A DNA stretch of 64,000 nucleotides, taken from CAKMZU01 sp965248335. Lineage in GTDB: Bacteria; Pseudomonadota; Gammaproteobacteria; Pseudomonadales; DT-91. The notes under the pieces were generated by a model that saw only the letters and a program-made list of their open reading frames with translations, had not been told where the DNA came from and did not search any database. Position 1 is the stretch's first letter; each line of letters starts with the position of its first letter. The DNA is taken from contig CBDFIY010000002.1 of NCBI GenBank assembly GCA_965248335.1, positions 124,001 to 188,000 of the forward strand, read 5' to 3'. This document shows positions 37,774 to 47,137 of the stretch, piece after piece. The position numbers and the translations under genes were made by a program.

Positions 37774-38226
37774 ATGAAAGCATTTGTTTACACGTTTCTC
37801 GCCATCACGCTTTGTCAGTGGGCGTTTAGTCACCCTTCTCATGATGATGACCATTCTGGCGCGCATTACAACGAAAAAGTGCAAGTAGAAAACGTACTGC
37901 AAAGTTCCAAAAGTTGGGATGGCGGAATGCTGCCTGAATACCCCGCTGGCCAACCAGAAACCCAAGTTTTAAAAATAACCATTCCTGGGCGTATGCGTTT
38001 GCCGCTTCACTATCATCCGGTCATTAATACAGCTGTTATGATCCAAGGGCATTTGAGAGTGACGACTGAAAATGGTGTGTCAAAAGAATTTAAAGCAGGA
38101 GATGTTTTAAATGAAGCGGTGAATACGCGGCATTTCGGTGAAAATATCGGTGATGAGCCTGTTGTTCTTTATGTTTTCTATGTCAATGTTGAAGGGGGAG
38201 AGCCTATTACCGTGCGTGGTGACTAA
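37774..38226 (+). CDS. Exported single-domain cupin protein
   Basis: From the ATG at 37774 the protein is 150 residues, beginning MKAFVYTFLAITLCQWAFS, a signal peptide with likely cleavage before HPSH. The mature N-terminus is strikingly His/Asp rich (HPSHDDDHSGAHYN), suggesting metal binding. The cupin domain follows: GRMRLPLHYHPVINTAVMI carries the first metal-site histidines, GHLRVTTENG the turn, and AGDVLNEAVNTRHFGEN the second motif. The catalytic or binding role is unknown. The longer open frame (from 37618) would destroy the signal peptide. The AAGG ribosome-binding site is 8 bases upstream of this ATG. It is monocistronic and faces the OmpA-like pair. Confidence 0.78.
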   Translation: MKAFVYTFLAITLCQWAFSHPSHDDDHSGAHYNEKVQVENVLQSSKSWDGGMLPEYPAGQPETQVLKITIPGRMRLPLHYHPVINTAVMIQGHLRVTTENGVSKEFKAGDVLNEAVNTRHFGENIGDEPVVLYVFYVNVEGGEPITVRGD

Positions 38227-38284
38227 ACATTGATGCGTTAGTTTTTTGCAAAAGGGAAAATTGTTGTAGTTAGGAAGGGAAAGC

Positions 38285-38316
38285 AAAAAATCCGTCAGCA
38301 AGGCCTCTGCTGACGG
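38285..38316 (-). terminator. Rho-independent terminator after ompA-like gene 1
   Basis: CCGTCAGCA (38292-38300) and TGCTGACGG (38308-38316) form a perfect 9-bp stem with a 7-base loop. On the minus strand it is followed by a T6 run, 17 bases after the stop codon of the leftward gene at 38333. Confidence 0.9.
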
Positions 38317-38332
38317 ATGGACTGATAATTAA

Positions 38333-39316
38333 TTAGTATTCAATAAGTGCAATAGCGTGACGAGACTTGCTCCTATGGTTTTCATCACCAAATGCCTTGG
38401 TGTAAATGCGCTCAGGCTCTATACCAAAATCATTGACCATGATGGACTTAAGGGCTGCAGCACGGCGTTGGGATAGCTTCATGTTGTACGCATTGGTGCC
38501 TGAGCTATCTGAATACGCAAAGATTTTGATTTTTGCATCAGGATGATTTCTCAGTACTTTGGCGGCTGCCTGTACAGAGGGTGCATCAAGATTAACGATA
38601 TCCGTTGAGTTTAGCTTAAAAAGAACATCAACACTTTTTACTTGCTCTTTCGAATCGCCTACGTTGACGGGCTTGCCAAATCGAATCATTAATCCCACTT
38701 GGGCGATGGCATCAAGGTTCTCTTGGCTAAAGCCGTAAATGCCACGAACATCGCCTCTAACGCCAATCATGTCGTTAAACATGTATTGTGCACCCACACC
38801 GAAGTTGACACCGGTATCTTGTAGTTTTTTAAAGCCATCGCCTTTTTTCGCATTTTTGGGATCGTTGACGATCCAGCCTAAGCCAACAGGAATATAGAAA
38901 GAGAAGGCATTTTCGTAGATGTCATTAAAATAGTACAGGGCATCAACATGCAAATAATTGTAGTTGGTACTTTTCTTATCACTGACTTTTTTGCCGGCCT
39001 CTAGGTGTGATGCTTTGATGTCAAATTTTGTGTAGTTGTCGGCTATTTCTATCGCCATGAAACCATCAATTTGGTAGCCAAGAGAAATGCCGTAATCTGC
39101 TGCGTTGTCGAAATCAACCTTCAGATCTTCTTTTTTGTACTCTTTCTCAAGGTGTTTATAATGATGCATTTTCTGCGTCATGTGAAAGCCAGCACTTGGC
39201 ACCACATAAAAACTACCGCCGTCGAGATCATTGAGGAATGCCTGCGAGGATGCGGCTGCTGCGAGAGTGCAAGCGGCAACGGCTTGCGGAATAAATTTTT
39301 TGATGGTTTTGTTCAT
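38333..39316 (-). CDS. OmpA-like outer-membrane protein, paralogue 1
   Basis: A 327-residue protein. The signal peptide (MNKTIKKFIPQAVAACTLAA then ASSQA) precedes an N-terminal beta-barrel region (about 30-215), with GSFYVVPSAGFHMTQKMHHY at its start and DMIGVRGDVRGIYGF near its end. The C-terminal OmpA domain (about 225-327) includes DVLFKLNST, IKIFAYSDSSGTNAYNMKLSQRRAAAL and ERIYTKAFGDENHR, the peptidoglycan-binding fold with its Asp and Arg. It should anchor the outer membrane to peptidoglycan. The adjacent gene at 39392-40360 encodes a clear paralogue with the same layout, so this is a tandem duplication. Each gene has its own terminator. Confidence 0.88.
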   Translation of the reverse strand: MNKTIKKFIPQAVAACTLAAAASSQAFLNDLDGGSFYVVPSAGFHMTQKMHHYKHLEKEYKKEDLKVDFDNAADYGISLGYQIDGFMAIEIADNYTKFDIKASHLEAGKKVSDKKSTNYNYLHVDALYYFNDIYENAFSFYIPVGLGWIVNDPKNAKKGDGFKKLQDTGVNFGVGAQYMFNDMIGVRGDVRGIYGFSQENLDAIAQVGLMIRFGKPVNVGDSKEQVKSVDVLFKLNSTDIVNLDAPSVQAAAKVLRNHPDAKIKIFAYSDSSGTNAYNMKLSQRRAAALKSIMVNDFGIEPERIYTKAFGDENHRSKSRHAIALIEY

Positions 39317-39353
39317 AGTTACGGCTTAATCACTTGAAGGTCTGTGGAAGTTG

Positions 39354-39383
39354 GAAAAGCCATCAGCGAAAAAGCTGATGGCT
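39354..39383 (-). terminator. Rho-independent terminator after ompA-like gene 2
   Basis: AGCCATCAGC (39358-39367), a GAAAAA loop and GCTGATGGCT (39374-39383) form a perfect 10-bp stem, followed on the minus strand by TTTT. It separates the two OmpA-like genes transcriptionally. Confidence 0.85.
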
Positions 39384-39391
39384 ATAGGGTT

Positions 39392-40360
39392 TTAATATTC
39401 AACAACAGCAACGGCGTGGCGATCTTTACTCATGCCTTTTTGATCGCCGAATGCTTTGGTGTAGATACGCGATTCGCTGACACCGTACTTGGTCATCAAA
39501 ATATGCTTTAAACTATCCGCGCGACGTTGTGAAAGCTTTAAGTTGTATGCGCTAGGGCCAGATTTATCCGAATAGGCCATGATTTTGATATTGGCATTGG
39601 GGTTGTTTTTTACCGCCTCAGCCAGTGCTGCAATGTCCGGATCGCTAGCATTAACGACCTGCGTTGAATTCAGCTTAAAGCGAATGTCTGCAGATTTTAT
39701 GCCGTCATTAGCCGCCATGCTGTTATTGACGCGTGCGGGCATACCAAAGCGGAATACCGCGCCAACTTCAACGATGGCGTCGACGTTTTGTTCCTTAAAC
39801 CCGTAGAGGCCACGTACATCACCACGTACACCGAAGTTCTCGGTAAACATGTACTGTGCGCCTACGCCAATGTTAATGGCTGCATAATTCACGCTTTTGA
39901 AGGCTTTGCCTTTGTCTTTCTTAGGTGAGTTATCGACCCAGCCTAACCCCACGGGGATGTAGAATGAAAAGTCATTCTCGTAGATATTACTGAAGTAGTA
40001 GACACCATCAACATGTAGGTAGTTGAAGCGCGTTTTCTTCTTAGTCTCTCCGCCTGCTTCATATTTTTCGACAATGTCAAATTGCGTATAGTTATAGGCA
40101 ACTTCTATCGCGATATTACCATCAAGCTGGTAACCGCCTGCGATACCAAAATCCATGCTGTCATCAAATTTATACTCTTTAACAGCTGTGTCATGCTTTG
40201 CTGCATCCTTGTAGTGCTTAAGCTTTTGCGTCATGTGGTAGCCAGCACTTGGCACCACATAAAAACTACCTTCATCCATAAATGCTTGTGTGGAGGCTGC
40301 GGTTATCAGTGCACAAGCACCAATAGCCTGAGGGATTATACTGCTCATACGCTTTTTCAT
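39392..40360 (-). CDS. OmpA-like outer-membrane protein, paralogue 2
   Basis: From the ATG at 40360 this is 322 residues: a signal peptide (MKKRMSSIIPQAIGACALIT), then a barrel domain opening GSFYVVPSAGYHMTQKLKHY and closing NFGVRGDVRGLYGF, then the OmpA peptidoglycan-binding domain with DIRFKLNST, IKIMAYSDKSGPSAYNLKLS and RIYTKAFGDQKG. GGTGG lies 6-10 bases before this ATG; an upstream ATG would place the start inside that site. The protein parallels paralogue 1 along its whole length, with the C-terminal domain most conserved and the barrel loops most diverged. Diverged loops of this kind could alter surface recognition, although that is inference. Confidence 0.88.
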   Translation of the reverse strand: MKKRMSSIIPQAIGACALITAASTQAFMDEGSFYVVPSAGYHMTQKLKHYKDAAKHDTAVKEYKFDDSMDFGIAGGYQLDGNIAIEVAYNYTQFDIVEKYEAGGETKKKTRFNYLHVDGVYYFSNIYENDFSFYIPVGLGWVDNSPKKDKGKAFKSVNYAAINIGVGAQYMFTENFGVRGDVRGLYGFKEQNVDAIVEVGAVFRFGMPARVNNSMAANDGIKSADIRFKLNSTQVVNASDPDIAALAEAVKNNPNANIKIMAYSDKSGPSAYNLKLSQRRADSLKHILMTKYGVSESRIYTKAFGDQKGMSKDRHAVAVVEY

Positions 40361-40632
40361 AGTATCCACCATAATACTGTTTCAAATGTGTGAAGAAGCA
40401 TACTCAACAGTCACCTGGAGTAAGCCCCCATTTTTGTTTAATAGTTTTTTTTGTATGAAATGCTTTGATAGTTGAACCGTAGATACTTATAACGGCAGAT
40501 CTTTATTTCAATAGGCCGATAACAAGCAGCTTATTTCATACCTGTGAATTCATAGACAGCAAAAAATGAATGGAGTTCATATAAATGAACAAATTTCATA
40601 AAAAAGATAAATGTTTTTTAGGTGGTATTTAG

Positions 40633-41568
40633 TCAGGTTTTTTTTATGAAGACACGAGAGTTGTGTGTGGATTTTGCATCTAACTGGACAGATTGATCTT
40701 CCGTGCAACCTCTTTCGATACAGACAAAGCGTTTGTAGTGGTTGAGGGTATCTTTCATGGTGTTAGCGAGTGCTTGGTGAGGGTTCCAGATGATGCAGCT
40801 ACGGCAGGTTTTTGACGATATGGCGAGCTTGTTGAGTGTATGAGCGATCTGGGTTTCGGGTGCTTCAGGAAAAATACGATCAACTTCTTGCGTAAAAAAT
40901 ATATCGCCTTCCTGTACTTTTTTCTTGTTTGCGTCTGCGCTATCGATATAGGTTACGCCATCTAACCCCTCTACCTTAGTTGATGGCAGATTAAAGGTGA
41001 CGAAGTAACTGTGCAGGGCATAGCTATACGTGAGTGTTTTATCAGAGAGATTAGTGAAGTTAAAGTCAATCTGTAGTTTGTCTGATAACGTGAAAATGAT
41101 TTCCGCATCAAAGGGATAGGGGTAAAGATCGGGTGTGTTTGCACGATAGCTAAAGCGCAGTGTGATTTGTAATGCATTGCCTATATTAGCGATAGCATGA
41201 AGCTGCCAAGCTTCTTGGCGAACAAAGCCATGTTTGGGCTTTGAGGCGTCCTCTTTGTTCACGCCAAACCAAGGAAAACAAACAGGGATGCCGCCTCTGG
41301 TTGGGCTATTTTTTTTAAAATCGGCCAATGGGCTAAGCCATAGCCAGGGCGTATCATTTTTAGGCGTAAACTGAATAAGCTGAGCGCCCTGGAGTAAAAT
41401 TTGGGCATCAAACAAGGGGTGATCAATCACCAATACCGGCAATGCGGAGGATGTGTGGCGGTCAGGGTAGAGTAGCGATGTATTGCTCAACGAAAGCGTA
41501 TTATGGGTTGCTATGAGCTGGTAACACTTGGAGAGTTCGTCGTGAGTCATGCCGCTAAGCCAATGCAA
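40633..41568 (-). CDS. Glucose-6-phosphate 1-epimerase-like protein (YeaD family)
   Basis: A 311-residue aldose-1-epimerase-fold protein. Signatures are TPWLWLSPLADFKKNSPTRG, followed by GIPVCFPWFG, the YeaD version of the family's conserved region, then HGFVRQEAW with the substrate His. YSYALHSYF carries the second His, and a late CRSCIIWNP and ERGC region contains the catalytic-type Glu. YeaD-type enzymes interconvert the anomers of glucose 6-phosphate and similar sugars. The first 50 residues are slightly longer than in E. coli YeaD. It lies 28 bases downstream of the SLC6 transporter gene on the same strand and may be co-transcribed with it, without an obvious metabolic link. Confidence 0.85.
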   Translation of the reverse strand: MHWLSGMTHDELSKCYQLIATHNTLSLSNTSLLYPDRHTSSALPVLVIDHPLFDAQILLQGAQLIQFTPKNDTPWLWLSPLADFKKNSPTRGGIPVCFPWFGVNKEDASKPKHGFVRQEAWQLHAIANIGNALQITLRFSYRANTPDLYPYPFDAEIIFTLSDKLQIDFNFTNLSDKTLTYSYALHSYFVTFNLPSTKVEGLDGVTYIDSADANKKKVQEGDIFFTQEVDRIFPEAPETQIAHTLNKLAISSKTCRSCIIWNPHQALANTMKDTLNHYKRFVCIERGCTEDQSVQLDAKSTHNSRVFIKKT

Positions 41569-41596
41569 ATAATCATTAGCTTAGCAGGCTAAGAGG

Positions 41597-42937
41597 CTAT
41601 TGAAAAAGTTTACTGATCGCTGGCCATAAACCATAGAGAATCACTGCCATGACACCGAGTGGGCAAAAAACACGGATGGTGGCATACCAGCAGTTAAACT
41701 GAAAATAGCTGAGCGTAGAGAGCTGTGTTTTTGCAATCTTTCGTTTCATCACCCAGCCGACAAAGATAGCAATTAACAAGCCACCGATAGGTAAGAGGTA
41801 TTGGCTGGTGACGATATCAAAAATATCAAAAATACCATCAACATAGATGCAAGCAAGGCCGCCTACCCATACTGTCAAACCAATCAGCATCGCGCCAAAG
41901 GTGCGATTCATGGGTGTTTTTTCACTGAGCCAAGATAAAGCCGGCTCAATTAAAGAAACAGATGAACTCCACGCAGCAACAGCAATGAGAACAAAAAAGG
42001 CGGTACCAAAATACACACCGCCCGGCATGTTACCAAAGGCAATGGGTAAGCTTAAAAACATGAGTCCCGGCCCTTCTGAGGGTGTAAGGCCGTTGGCAAA
42101 AACTAATGGGAAGATAACCAGCCCAGCCATGATGGCAACCAAGGTATCTAAACCTGCGATAATGAAAGCCGTTTGAGTAATGGATGTTTTTGAATCCATA
42201 TACGAGCCATAGGTCATGATGGCACCCATGCCGAGACTTAATGAGAAGAAAGCTTGCCCCATGGCCATTAAGACGATTTCGGGTGTCAGTTTTGAGAAGT
42301 CAGGGTCAAACATGAAATGGAAGCCCTGCATGAAGTGACCCGATTGAAAGCTGTAACCTAAAGATACAGCCAACAGGATGAATAGCATCGGCATCAAGAC
42401 TTTGATGGCGTTGCCTAGACCTTTATTAACCCCGAAGGCTAATACACCCACGGTTAAAAAGGTAAAAACACTGTGCCAGACGAGCTGAAGTTCTTTATTG
42501 GCCATCAGCACGTTATCGAGGTAGTTTTCAACAAAAGCAGAATCAACCCCTGTAAACGTGCCTTGTGCAATCGCACCGATGTAGTTGAGTACCCAGCCTG
42601 CGACCACACTGTAAAAGGACATGATCAATAGTCCCGCAGTAATGCTCATCAGGGCAATAATAGCCCAAAGCTTGCTTGCATCCGAGTCTCGGCTGGCCTT
42701 GATCATGGCGCTAAAGGGGTTGCTGTCTCCGTGGCGGCCGAGCAAGGTTTCGGCCATGAGAATAGGAATACCAATGATGACAATGCAGGCTAAATACACC
42801 AGAACGAACGCAGCACCGCCACTTTCTCCGGCAACATAGGGGAACTTCCAGATATTGCCCAAACCAACGGCTGAGCCTGTTGCTGCCATGATGAATAGCC
42901 AGCGGCTATGCCAATGATGATGAATTTTGTTCACCAT
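41597..42937 (-). CDS. Na+-dependent SLC6/NSS family amino-acid symporter
   Basis: From the ATG at 42937 the protein has 446 residues and about eleven hydrophobic segments. The first, WLFIMAATGSAVGLGNIWKF followed by PYVAGESGGAAF, is the signature of neurotransmitter:sodium symporters: the GSAVGLGNIWRFPY motif around the unwound helix 1 that binds Na+ and substrate. AFFSLSLGMGAIMTYGSYM is the conserved helix 6 region. Bacterial members such as LeuT, MhsT and Tyt1 import hydrophobic or aromatic amino acids; the substrate here is not resolved. GGGGTGAAG sits just before the chosen ATG, whereas the open frame's first Met at 42973 would add 12 residues through this ribosome-binding site. Confidence 0.92.
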   Translation of the reverse strand: MVNKIHHHWHSRWLFIMAATGSAVGLGNIWKFPYVAGESGGAAFVLVYLACIVIIGIPILMAETLLGRHGDSNPFSAMIKASRDSDASKLWAIIALMSITAGLLIMSFYSVVAGWVLNYIGAIAQGTFTGVDSAFVENYLDNVLMANKELQLVWHSVFTFLTVGVLAFGVNKGLGNAIKVLMPMLFILLAVSLGYSFQSGHFMQGFHFMFDPDFSKLTPEIVLMAMGQAFFSLSLGMGAIMTYGSYMDSKTSITQTAFIIAGLDTLVAIMAGLVIFPLVFANGLTPSEGPGLMFLSLPIAFGNMPGGVYFGTAFFVLIAVAAWSSSVSLIEPALSWLSEKTPMNRTFGAMLIGLTVWVGGLACIYVDGIFDIFDIVTSQYLLPIGGLLIAIFVGWVMKRKIAKTQLSTLSYFQFNCWYATIRVFCPLGVMAVILYGLWPAISKLFQ

Positions 42938-43200
42938 AACTTCACCCCAGAGAAACAATAAGAAGTGCCGCATTATATGCTAACTTGGTCAAAAAGCATG
43001 GGGTTAATGAAAATTAATCTATGAGACTTTTATCCTCCAACATAAGGAATTGCTCTACAAAGTAAAAGGTTTTGTATGCTGAATCCATGCCAATGACGCA
43101 TTTTAGCGTGATAAAGAGGGCGGGAGGGCTTTTAATCGAGGGGGAGTCAGTTACAATGGCGGCCATTTTTTAAGCAAAGCTCAACTTTTAGGTGTTATAA

Positions 43201-45018
43201 GTGATAGAGAAACGTCGGAACATTGCCATTATTGCCCATGTTGACCATGGTAAAACTACTCTAGTGGATCAGCTTCTTTCGCAATCAGGTACGCTCGATC
43301 GTAAAGACCAAGGTACCGAACGTATCATGGATTCAAACGACCAAGAAAAAGAGCGCGGCATTACTATTCTTGCCAAAAACACTGCCATTAAATGGAATGA
43401 TTACGCGATTAATATCGTCGATACACCAGGACATGCTGACTTTGGTGGCGAAGTAGAGCGTGTGATGTCGATGGTGGATTGCGTTTGTTTACTCGTTGAT
43501 GCACAAGATGGCCCGATGCCACAAACGCGTTTTGTGACACAAAAAGCGTTTGAGCAAGGCCTACGCCCGATCGTTGTTATCAATAAAATTGATCGCCCCG
43601 GCGCACGCCCTGATTGGGTTATGGATCAGGTTTTTGACCTCTTCGATCGCTTAGGTGCAACTGATGAACAGTTAGATTTCCCCGTTATTTATGCCTCTGC
43701 TTTGAACGGCATTGCAGGCGATGACCCAGAAAATATGGCAGATGACATGACGCCACTGTTTCAAATGATTGTTGACGAAGTGCCAGCACCGGATGTTGAT
43801 GTGGATGGCCCGTTCCAAATGCAGATTTCAGCACTCGACTACAACAGTTTTGTAGGCGTTATCGGTGTGGGGCGTATCAGTCGTGGTTCACTTAAGCCTA
43901 ATCAGCAAATCATGGTTATTGATAAAGACGGTAATGAACGGAAAGGTAAAGTACAGACGGTTATGGGCCATTTAGGCCTTGAACGTATTGAAACTGATCT
44001 TGCGACAGCCGGTGATATTGTCTGTGTGACAGGCGTTGAGAATTTAGGTATTTCCGACACCTTATGCGACCCTGAAAACGTTGAAGCGTTACCGCCTTTA
44101 AGCGTGGATGAGCCGACGGTCAGTATGACCTTTATGGTTAACAACTCGCCTTTTGCTGGTCAAGAAGGCAAATTGGTGACCTCAAGAAATATCAAAGACC
44201 GTTTAGAACAAGAATTGATTCACAATGTTGCCCTGCGTGTTAAGCAAGGCGATAGCGCTGATAAATTTGTCGTTTCAGGCCGTGGCGAATTGCATTTATC
44301 CGTTTTGATCGAAACCATGCGTCGTGAAGGGTTTGAGTTGGGTGTGTCTCGTCCTGAAGTTATTCAAAAAATCGTTGATGGCAAATTACACGAGCCATTT
44401 GAATCCATGATGGTGGATATCGAAGAGCAGCATCAAGGCAAAGTGATGGAAGAGCTTGGCTTGCGTAAAGCCATCATGAGTAACATGGAGCCGGACGGTA
44501 AAGGCCGAGTTAAAATGGAATTCATGGTGCCTTCGCGTGGCTTGATTGGCTTCCGTGGATTGTTTTTAACCTTAACCTCAGGCTCTGGCATCATGACGTC
44601 GGTATTTGATCACTACGGCCCTGCGACTGACAGCCAAGTAGTTTCGCGTCAAAACGGCGTGATGGTTTCCATGGTGAACGGTAAAACAGCAGGCTTCTCT
44701 CTGTTTAACTTACAAAGCCGTGGGCGAATGTTCTTAGGTCATGCGGTAGAAATTTACGAAGGGCAAATTGTTGGCTTACATTCACGTGATAACGATCTGG
44801 CGGTAAACCCTTGTAAGGGTAAGCAGCTCACCAACGTACGTGCATCGGGTACGGATGAAGCGTTAACGCTGACACCACCTGTGACGCATACGCTTGAGCA
44901 AGCGCTTGAGTTTATTGAAGATGATGAATTAGTGGAAGTAACGCCTGCGAGTATTCGTATTCGTAAAAAATTGCTGACTGAGAATGAGCGGAAACGTGCA
45001 GCTCGCGGCAGCAAGTGA
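43201..45018 (+). CDS. typA: Translational GTPase TypA/BipA
   Basis: A 605-residue ribosome-associated GTPase, full length. G1 is AHVDHGKTTL, the switch I region carries ERGITILAKN, G3 is DTPGHADF, G4 is NKID and G5 is SALNG. Domains II-V and the TypA-specific C-terminal domain (GLIGFRGLFLTLTSGSGIM, then NLQSRGRMFLGHAVEIYEGQ) follow. BipA helps 50S assembly and growth under stress and cold. The start is GTG with AGGTG about 8 bases upstream. A strong terminator lies just beyond the stop, so the gene is a single transcription unit. The window contains no neighbouring glnA, which lies beside typA in enterobacteria. Confidence 0.97.
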   Translation: MIEKRRNIAIIAHVDHGKTTLVDQLLSQSGTLDRKDQGTERIMDSNDQEKERGITILAKNTAIKWNDYAINIVDTPGHADFGGEVERVMSMVDCVCLLVDAQDGPMPQTRFVTQKAFEQGLRPIVVINKIDRPGARPDWVMDQVFDLFDRLGATDEQLDFPVIYASALNGIAGDDPENMADDMTPLFQMIVDEVPAPDVDVDGPFQMQISALDYNSFVGVIGVGRISRGSLKPNQQIMVIDKDGNERKGKVQTVMGHLGLERIETDLATAGDIVCVTGVENLGISDTLCDPENVEALPPLSVDEPTVSMTFMVNNSPFAGQEGKLVTSRNIKDRLEQELIHNVALRVKQGDSADKFVVSGRGELHLSVLIETMRREGFELGVSRPEVIQKIVDGKLHEPFESMMVDIEEQHQGKVMEELGLRKAIMSNMEPDGKGRVKMEFMVPSRGLIGFRGLFLTLTSGSGIMTSVFDHYGPATDSQVVSRQNGVMVSMVNGKTAGFSLFNLQSRGRMFLGHAVEIYEGQIVGLHSRDNDLAVNPCKGKQLTNVRASGTDEALTLTPPVTHTLEQALEFIEDDELVEVTPASIRIRKKLLTENERKRAARGSK

Positions 45019-45038
45019 TCTGAGTATAGGTCATACCA

Positions 45039-45063
45039 AGCAGGCGTAAGCCTGCTTTTTTTT
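45039..45063 (+). terminator. Rho-independent terminator after typA
   Basis: AGCAGGC (45039-45045), a GTAA tetraloop and GCCTGCT (45050-45056) form a 7-bp stem followed by a run of eight T, 20 bases past the typA stop codon. Confidence 0.92.
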
Positions 45064-45539
45064 AGTCTTTTATTTTCCAAATTTTCTTTGTGGTTGTATA
45101 AGAAAGGCGGTGGAGAGCCTCTACCAATTACTCTGGTCCACGTGAGCATCTCCTGCTTCAGTTAACATGTTTATTGCGTTCTGTTTTATCTGAGATTTCT
45201 CATCATCTGTATATTGAGTATTAGAGCCGTATCGTATTGATCCTGGACAGGGGGTGGAGGTTAGATCTCTCTGTATAGTCACTGTTTCTTCCTCCGAGGT
45301 GTTTTCATCAAAGCTCTCAAAACAGACCCACTATTTGAGTATTACGGTCAGGGGTGATATACCCGTGAGATAATGGTAAGAAAATAATACACATGGTTAC
45401 GGTAAGTATTGCAGAGAGAAAAAAGTTAATCGTAATAAAGTACCCGAAAAAAGTAGATGTTATATATTTACACGCGTGAGAGCAGTGTGGTTAGTGTTTG
45501 GTTTACGCTATAAGTTCAGTTTTATGTTGGGTAAGTGTA
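45064..45539. other. Gene-free region between typA and dtd
   Basis: About 475 bases after the typA terminator. I find no supported coding frame, tRNA-like fold or MITE copy. It should contain the dtd promoter near its right end. Confidence 0.45.
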
Positions 45540-45986
45540 ATGCGTATAGTTTTACAGCGAGTGACAGAAGCCTGTGTGAAAGTTGACGGGCAACCGATAG
45601 GGCAGATTGAGCAAGGCTTGCTAGTCTTTTTGGGTATTGCTAAAACAGATACCGAGGCCACAGTACGAAAAATGGTGGATAAATTACTGAAATACCGCGT
45701 ATTCATCGATCCGGATGACAAAATGAATATGAGTCTTCGGGATATCGAAGGAGGCTTGTTATTAGTCTCACAATTTACATTACAAGCGGAAACGCAAAAG
45801 GGTTTACGGCCAGGCTTTAGCCAAGCCGCTGCGCCTGATATGGCCGAGCCACTTTATCAATATGCCATTACGTATGCGAAATCTACCTATGCAGAAAAAC
45901 GTGTGCAGCAAGGCATGTTTGGTGCAGATATGAAAATCGCGTTGGTGAATGATGGGCCTGTGACGTTTATTCTTGATGTGAATTAA
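45540..45986 (+). CDS. dtd: D-aminoacyl-tRNA deacylase
   Basis: A 148-residue DTD that removes D-amino acids (and glycine from tRNA-Ala) wrongly attached to tRNA. The ATG at 45540 gives the conserved N-terminus MRIVLQRVTEACVKVDG and the usual ~145-residue length; the open frame extends 14 codons further. Characteristic motifs are LLVSQFTLQA, corresponding to the SQxT active-site segment, and the C-terminal LVNDGPVTFILD, containing the Gly-Pro that enforces chirality. GGTAAG lies upstream. An IS630 element inserted 33 bases after the stop codon may have cut off former downstream neighbours or a terminator. Confidence 0.94.
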   Translation: MRIVLQRVTEACVKVDGQPIGQIEQGLLVFLGIAKTDTEATVRKMVDKLLKYRVFIDPDDKMNMSLRDIEGGLLLVSQFTLQAETQKGLRPGFSQAAAPDMAEPLYQYAITYAKSTYAEKRVQQGMFGADMKIALVNDGPVTFILDVN

Positions 45987-46018
45987 GCGAGAATCCTATT
46001 TTGCTAAAGATGGATATA

Positions 46019-47110
46019 CCCATCGCTATTGAAAGTACTTGATTTATAAAGAGTAAATAATCATAGTGCGCAGATGCTGAAAATCGACCTGACAAAAAAC
46101 GAAAAACTTGCACTGGAATTGCGTCATAAGCAAGCAAGAGACAGTAGAGAAAGTGATCGTTTGAAGGTCGTTTTGTTGCGGTCGGAAGGCTGGTCGACAA
46201 GAATGATCGCTCAGGCATTAAGAAAAGATGAGTCCACGATTGTTCGGCATCTTAATGATTACCTAAATGATGAAAAGTTATTATCAACCAATGGCGGCTC
46301 CAAAGGTTACCTAGATAACGAGCAATCTCAGTTGCTGGTTACTCATTTGTCAGGAAAAATATATACCCAAGTGAGCCAAATTGGTCATTATATTAAAACA
46401 ACTTGGGGTGTGCAGTTTAGTGTTTCAGGGCTAACCCAGTGGTTACACCAAAAGGGTTTCAGCTATAAAAAGCCTAAAGGCATTCCACATAAGTTTGATG
46501 TTGAAAAACAAGCGCAATTTATTGAAAAGTATGAAGCGCTAAAAGCTGAGCTATCAGAGGGTGAAGCCTTACTGTTCATGGACGCAGTTCATCCAACTCA
46601 AGCAACAAAAATCACATCGGGATGGATCAAAACGGGTGTCGATAAACCCATAGAGACCACGGGAAGCCGGACACGGCTCAATATAATAGGTGCTATCGAA
46701 CTCACCCATATAGAAGAAGCTATTATTGGCCAATATGACACCGTTAATGGCGATTCGATTATTGAATTTTTCCATAAAATACGAGCACATTATAGTGAGA
46801 AGACAGTGCATTTAGTTTTAGATGGAGCTGGCTATCATAAATCCAAGGCTGTCCTGAGCGCTGCGGACAAGTTAGGCATTAAACTTCACACCTTGCCACC
46901 ATACAGCCCAAATCTAAACCCCATAGAGCGGCTGTGGAAGGTGATGAACGAAAAAGTCAGGAATAACCAGTACTTTTCCACGGCAAAGGATTTTAAAAAT
47001 AAAATTAGCGAGTTTTTTGAAAAAATACTACCTGAAATTGGCGCTGATTTAGGCAGTAGAATTAATGATAATTTCCAACAGCTAAATCGCGCACCTTGAA
47101 GTCAGTTGGG
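46019..47110 (+). mobile_element. IS630-family insertion sequence, copy 2 (1092 bp)
   Basis: Same boundaries (CCCATCGCTATTG... and ...GTCAGTTGGG) and length as copy 1, flanked by TA. On its right it abuts, within four bases, a 21-bp minimal repeat (47117-47137). On its left the flank (AAAGATGGATA) resembles the complement of that repeat's terminus. It may therefore have inserted into or beside an existing small element. Confidence 0.92.
46074..47099 (+). CDS. IS630-family transposase (copy 2)
   Basis: A 341-residue DDE transposase, the same protein as copy 1 at 25236-26261. The DNA-binding N-terminus has GWSTRMIAQALRKDEST. The catalytic core shows LLFMDAVH, VLDGAGYH and SPNLNPIERLW. At least one silent base difference between the copies is visible (GGACACGACTC against GGACACGGCTC), showing they are distinct insertions rather than an assembly duplicate. 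The intact frame implies a potentially active element that could also mobilise the short repeats bearing related ends. Confidence 0.95.
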   Translation: MLKIDLTKNEKLALELRHKQARDSRESDRLKVVLLRSEGWSTRMIAQALRKDESTIVRHLNDYLNDEKLLSTNGGSKGYLDNEQSQLLVTHLSGKIYTQVSQIGHYIKTTWGVQFSVSGLTQWLHQKGFSYKKPKGIPHKFDVEKQAQFIEKYEALKAELSEGEALLFMDAVHPTQATKITSGWIKTGVDKPIETTGSRTRLNIIGAIELTHIEEAIIGQYDTVNGDSIIEFFHKIRAHYSEKTVHLVLDGAGYHKSKAVLSAADKLGIKLHTLPPYSPNLNPIERLWKVMNEKVRNNQYFSTAKDFKNKISEFFEKILPEIGADLGSRINDNFQQLNRAP

Positions 47111-47116
47111 TATATA

Positions 47117-47137
47117 CCCATCTTCAAGGGTGATCGG
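47117..47137 (-). repeat. 21-bp minimal MITE form, copy E
   Basis: CCCATCTTCAAGGGTGATCGG between TATA on both sides. On the minus strand it equals the terminal ~18 bp of the long repeat joined directly to the terminal GGG of the other end. It lies next to IS630 copy 2. Confidence 0.75.

Noticed and set aside
45064..45539. Possible tRNA or small RNA in the typA-dtd gap
   Set aside because: No cloverleaf, CCA-ready acceptor stem or internal terminator could be found by eye.
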